This document shows positions 60,935 through 64,000 of a DNA stretch of 64,000 nucleotides, in pieces. A model generated the notes under the pieces. It was given only the letters and a program-made list of their open reading frames with translations, was not told the DNA's origin and ran no database searches. Location of the stretch: the NCBI GenBank assembly GCA_035652815.1, contig DASRDB010000011.1, forward strand, positions 387,621-451,620, in the 5' to 3' direction. The position numbers were made by a program, and so were the translations under genes. Source of the stretch: DASRDB01 sp035652815. GTDB lineage: Bacteria > Chloroflexota > Ktedonobacteria > Ktedonobacterales > Ktedonobacteraceae. Numbering within the stretch: the stretch's first letter is position 1; the number at the start of each line of letters is the position of its first letter.

Positions 60935-61011
60935 ACGGAAGCCACCCGCAAGGGGATGGCTCTACAGGCCGATTGCTATGGTAGAGCCATCCCCTTGCGG
61001 GTGGCTTCCGT
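60935..61011. repeat. family A palindromic repeat, copy 6
   Basis: Arms ACGGAAGCCACCCGCAAGGG and complement around a 20-base loop, between two minus-strand genes. Confidence 0.9.
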
Positions 61012-61055
61012 TCCCCTATGCGGTTGCGAAAACATGGCATTTCCTTATCTGGCTC

Positions 61056-61907
61056 CTAACGTGTCGCCGGAGCAGGAGCAGATGGTATGGTCGTATAGCG
61101 GTCGGCGCTGGTCGTGGCCTGCACGCCGCTGATCTGGAATGGCTGCCCAATGGCCATATTGGGAGCCGAGACCACGCCGCGTTCCGCCATCAACATAGCC
61201 GTATAGTACCGTACCGCGTCAAGTTCGCTCAGTCCAAACGCTTTCAGGGAAATAAGCGCTTTCATGCGCTCGTCTCGCGGGAAGACCAACACCTTTACTG
61301 TGTCCAGGGAGATGCCATATCCCGCCAGGAATTGCTGCAAGTGCTGGAAGACGATCTGCGAAAGGTCGTGAATCTTTTCATTCACCGCTTCAAGGGGCGT
61401 GATCTGGACAAGCTGGTTCACGGCCTGCTCGATCACCGGACCCGCGTATGCATTAATGTCCTGCGTACTCAGCACATGGCCGCGATAAGGCATGTGTTGC
61501 ACCAGCCGTACCGCGTTTTCGCGCGTCTCCACATGGATGTAGTAGTCTACGTTGTAGACCATCTCGGCCATTTCGCGAGAGAGGGCCATGCCGTTAGTTT
61601 TGAGTACCAGTTTGGCGCGGTTGATATAAATCGCCTCGTACTGCCAGGGACTTTGCCCACCGTAAAATGCCTGCTGAATCGAACCGAATAATGGGCGGTC
61701 GGGCGTTTGTACGGTGTACTGACCTGTCTCATACACATTGAGAATTGCGCCCCGCGATTTCAGGACGCAGAAATGGTTGCTCTCGACGGTGAGCAGGGAG
61801 CCGTTCATGATGTTGTTGTCGGGGTAATGATAGAGCATTACCTCGGGTCCCATGACCTCCTCACCATTTGGCCCCAGGGTAGAAACGACGTTGCGTATAC
61901 CGGTCAT
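61056..61907 (-). CDS. SPFH/band 7 domain protein
   Basis: 283 residues from ATG 61907 (AAAGGAGGC upstream). SLLTVESNHFCVLKSRGAILNVYETGQYTVQTPDRPL is the SPFH-type start; the helical part follows (LKAFGLSELDAVRYYTAML), ending in a Pro/Ala/Thr tail. No membrane helix is obvious. Family members scaffold membrane microdomains or virion-like complexes; the precise role is unknown. A TnpB element lies just upstream, so the gene may have lost its native promoter. Confidence 0.85.
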   Translation of the reverse strand: MTGIRNVVSTLGPNGEEVMGPEVMLYHYPDNNIMNGSLLTVESNHFCVLKSRGAILNVYETGQYTVQTPDRPLFGSIQQAFYGGQSPWQYEAIYINRAKLVLKTNGMALSREMAEMVYNVDYYIHVETRENAVRLVQHMPYRGHVLSTQDINAYAGPVIEQAVNQLVQITPLEAVNEKIHDLSQIVFQHLQQFLAGYGISLDTVKVLVFPRDERMKALISLKAFGLSELDAVRYYTAMLMAERGVVSAPNMAIGQPFQISGVQATTSADRYTTIPSAPAPATR

Positions 61908-61959
61908 TATAGCCTCCTTTGGCTCTCGTTGAAATTCAGGTAGCGGAAAGACACTACTA

Positions 61960-62110
61960 GGTGACAACTCCCCGCGCCTTTAGGCGGGGCTTCTCAGGAA
62001 ACGCTGCACCCCTCGGTGTACGTTGACTCCTGAAGGCCATGCCCTGGCCTTGCAGCTTCGAGGATATTCTGAGCGGCATTGACATCCCGGTCAGTGATAT
62101 AGCCGCAGAA
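61960..62110 (-). ncRNA. predicted omega (guide) RNA of the tnpB element
   Basis: The 3' end of the tnpB gene plus the right-end hairpin (CCCCGC/GCGGGG, 61970-61989, then GTTGTCAC). In this family the RNA that guides TnpB is made from this region and the guide is the sequence just beyond the element end. I infer its presence from family knowledge; exact ends are not visible. Confidence 0.45.
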
Positions 62111-63235
62111 AGGACACATGTGAGTACGAACCGACAGACTTTTCTGGACCATCTCGCCACACTGGTGACACTTCTGCGAGGTGAAGCGCGGGTTGACTCG
62201 TATGACCTGGTGACCAGCTCTTGCAGCCTTGTCTTCCAGGATCTCGAGAAACGCGCCCCAACTAGCATCCAGGATCGACTTTGCTAGGGAATGGTTTTGC
62301 ACCATGTTGAGAATCGAGAGCTTCTCAACAGCAATCACCTGATAGTGTTCCGCATACCGCTTGGCCGTTTTATAGTGATAGTCACGTCGTTGCCGCGCAA
62401 TCTTGAGATGGGTTTGCGCTGTGCTACGGGCGGCTTTCCGGCGACGGTGACTGCCTTTCTTGCGCCTCAACGTCTTCTGCGAAGTGCGATAGAAGCGGGG
62501 GTTCTCAACCGTGTTCCCTTCACTATCCGTCAAGAACGATTTGAGGCCAACATCAATACCGATAGCAGGATGAGTGCAAGTGAGGGGAGAATGTTCGGGC
62601 TGCACGTGGGTCTCACACACGATCAATGCATACCAATGGCCGTCAGCCCGATGAACAAGATGGACGGTCTTAGGAGTTCCCTCGATGGGACGGTGCAGCT
62701 TGATTTTGAGCGCTTTCCCGATCTTCGCAGGGACGTGCAAGTGTTTGTTATCTGCATCCAGCCAGACATCACGGCTGGTTCCATATTGGCGCAGTTGGAT
62801 AGAATGCCAGCGATTGGGCGGCTTGAAGCGAGGGAACCCGACATCAGCGAGACCCAACTCTTTCGCCGCAAGAAACCGTTTGAGTGCTTTGGAGAGTCGG
62901 TCAGCAAGCATCTGCACAGTCGTAGCTGGCACAGATTCACCGCCCCGCCCTTTGAAAGCGGCGGTCAAATCGTACTTCGAGGGGAAGGTCCCCTTTTGCT
63001 CATACTGTACCTTGATCGTCTCAAGCATCTCATTGTACAGGAGGCGAGACTCCTTCAAGCACTGTATGAGCAAGCGAGCTTGTTCCTGATTCGGATACAG
63101 TCGAAACTCAAACGTTCTCATCTCCTAATTCTACAGATGAGGGAAACGTGTGTCAAGTACGAGGGAAGGTGCCGCTAGGCGGTGTGGCCATTCTCCCACC
63201 TGGCTCAAGCCAGTGGCCCTCTGGCCGCAATTTGG
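61961..63235 (-). mobile_element. IS200/IS605-family element carrying tnpB only
   Basis: The right end is the hairpin at 61970-61989 and GTTGTCAC at the border. Left-end candidates are small stem-loops at 63200-63225 (CTGGCT/AGCCAG and GCCAG/CTGGC); the left border is only approximate. No tnpA is present, so it would move only in trans. Confidence 0.7.
61994..63121 (-). CDS. tnpB: TnpB RNA-guided nuclease
   Basis: 375 residues. RuvC-I GIDVGLKSFLT (Asp), RuvC-II VIAVEKLSILNM (Glu), a zinc ribbon KCHQCGE...CPFCGY (two CxxC), and RuvC-III DRDVNAAQNIL (Asp). All catalytic residues are present, so a functional nuclease is likely. ATG preceded by a GAATTAGGAG. It lies within the IS200/IS605 element with no tnpA nearby. 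Confidence 0.95.
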   Translation of the reverse strand: MRTFEFRLYPNQEQARLLIQCLKESRLLYNEMLETIKVQYEQKGTFPSKYDLTAAFKGRGGESVPATTVQMLADRLSKALKRFLAAKELGLADVGFPRFKPPNRWHSIQLRQYGTSRDVWLDADNKHLHVPAKIGKALKIKLHRPIEGTPKTVHLVHRADGHWYALIVCETHVQPEHSPLTCTHPAIGIDVGLKSFLTDSEGNTVENPRFYRTSQKTLRRKKGSHRRRKAARSTAQTHLKIARQRRDYHYKTAKRYAEHYQVIAVEKLSILNMVQNHSLAKSILDASWGAFLEILEDKAARAGHQVIRVNPRFTSQKCHQCGEMVQKSLSVRTHMCPFCGYITDRDVNAAQNILEAARPGHGLQESTYTEGCSVS

Positions 63236-63436
63236 TAGAACGAACGAAACGGAAATTAATCCAACACGAATTTTGTCTAAATAATGAAGGCTTCTCGCCC
63301 ATGTCCTGCCATTACTAACCTGCCTCTAGATGACATCCTGGGTATGTCCTCCTCTTTTATCAAAAAAATCATTAAAGCCACCCAAAAATGCAAAATTTGA
63401 ATTTTATAAATTTGTAAAAATTTTCCCAAAAACCTA

Positions 63437-63465
63437 TTGACAACGGATAGGGGCTATGGCATAAT
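63437..63465 (+). promoter_or_regulatory. rRNA operon promoter
   Basis: TTGACA (63437-63442), 17-base spacer, CATAAT (63460-63465). It lies ~400 bases upstream of the 16S start. The preceding stretch 63240-63436 is AT-rich and holds no gene. Confidence 0.6.
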
Positions 63466-63871
63466 ACCGTTGTCGCTGAAACGACGAGTAATGCTTCTGA
63501 AGAGCAGACCTCAAAGGTTTTTCCTAAAAGAACAGAACCCAGGTTACTCGTTCCCAGAAATGGGATCAAGGCTCTGGCGTTCTTTACTTGTCTCTAAAAG
63601 CGGCTCAGAAACGCAATGTTTCTCGAATGTACCTTGCCAATTGAAAAGTGGAAAGCAGAACAGGCTGTGGTAAGCGAGCAAGCTTTTGTGCGTACATGAC
63701 GCAACCCTGTCAATCAACAATGAGCCTTGTCCTACGGGTGTAGGATGAGGCAATCTGCGAACCAGCCAAAGAATACACAGTAACAACGAGACAGTGAAGA
63801 GCTTTGGCCTGGATCGCTCAACACACAGCGGATGCTTCACCCTCTGAGGGAGGGTGAACACATAGATCTAC
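63466..63871 (+). other. rRNA leader region
   Basis: No open reading frame that I can support. It ends with a strong stem TTCACCCTC/GAGGGTGAA (63835-63860), the expected 5' side processing region before 16S. Antitermination boxes could not be assigned. Confidence 0.5.

Positions 63872-64000
<129 letters not shown>

Noticed and set aside
62291..63178. 295-codon plus-strand frame across tnpB
   Set aside because: Antisense to a complete TnpB; no recognisable domain.

Overview
The window looks like a chromosomal segment of a member of the Chloroflexota, most plausibly of the Ktedonobacteria. This is inference from gene content: a dnaB-dnaD-helicase loader group, many HTH/TPR regulators, an orphan EccC-type ATPase, and dense families of short palindromic repeats between genes. 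GC content is moderate. The last ~130 bases are the 5' end of a 16S rRNA gene, so the window runs into an rRNA operon. No phage, plasmid or CRISPR locus is visible; the only clear mobile gene is a lone tnpB.

Layout. 1-9.3 kb: end of an ABC ATPase, a zinc-ribbon protein, pyrimidine nucleoside phosphorylase, an Rpn-type nuclease, a Ser/Thr kinase with a kelch-like outer domain, a DUF5808/aminoglycoside-phosphotransferase-like pair, and a HAD hydrolase-methyltransferase pair. 9.4-14.6 kb: clpP and, on the minus strand, dnaB-dnaD-helicase loader. DnaB carries a mini-intein. 14.6-15.2 kb: intergenic block with a dense DnaA-box cluster, a candidate origin or DnaA-controlled promoter. 15.3-22 kb: eccC-like ATPase, ImmA/IrrE-type peptidase, two cyclophilins. 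22-31.5 kb: amidase, tandem signal peptidases, a secreted lysozyme-like protein, CBS protein, HTH/TPR regulator. 31.5-38 kb: surface-glycan-like genes (glycosyltransferase, flippase, MshEN-like protein, phosphodiesterase-type hydrolase). 38-46 kb: ECF sigma factor, AI-2E family transporter, tRNA-Gln, APC permease, mdh, rsmI, acyl-CoA ligase. 46.5-51.9 kb: a regulatory island of two paralogous HTH/TPR proteins around a sigma-like/zinc-finger anti-sigma-like pair, with a short leader ORF. 52-61 kb: PAP2-like protein, class B PBP, CDP-alcohol phosphatidyltransferase, Fur-family regulator, fdhD, mnmE, a secreted protein. 61-64 kb: SPFH protein, tnpB element, rRNA promoter and leader, 16S start.

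The strongest theme is repeats. At least four families of palindromic elements (called A-D here) fill intergenic gaps, sometimes supply the stop codon of the adjacent gene (eccC, rsmI), and in one place are nested (a C element inside a B element). Most unusually, four B half-units lie inside the coding region of the DnaB intein, in frame, exactly where a homing endonuclease domain would normally sit. Other points worth attention are the phased DnaA boxes beside dnaB, a ClpP with Asn in place of the catalytic Asp, a PAP2 protein lacking conserved arginines, and the 46.5-51.9 kb regulatory island.
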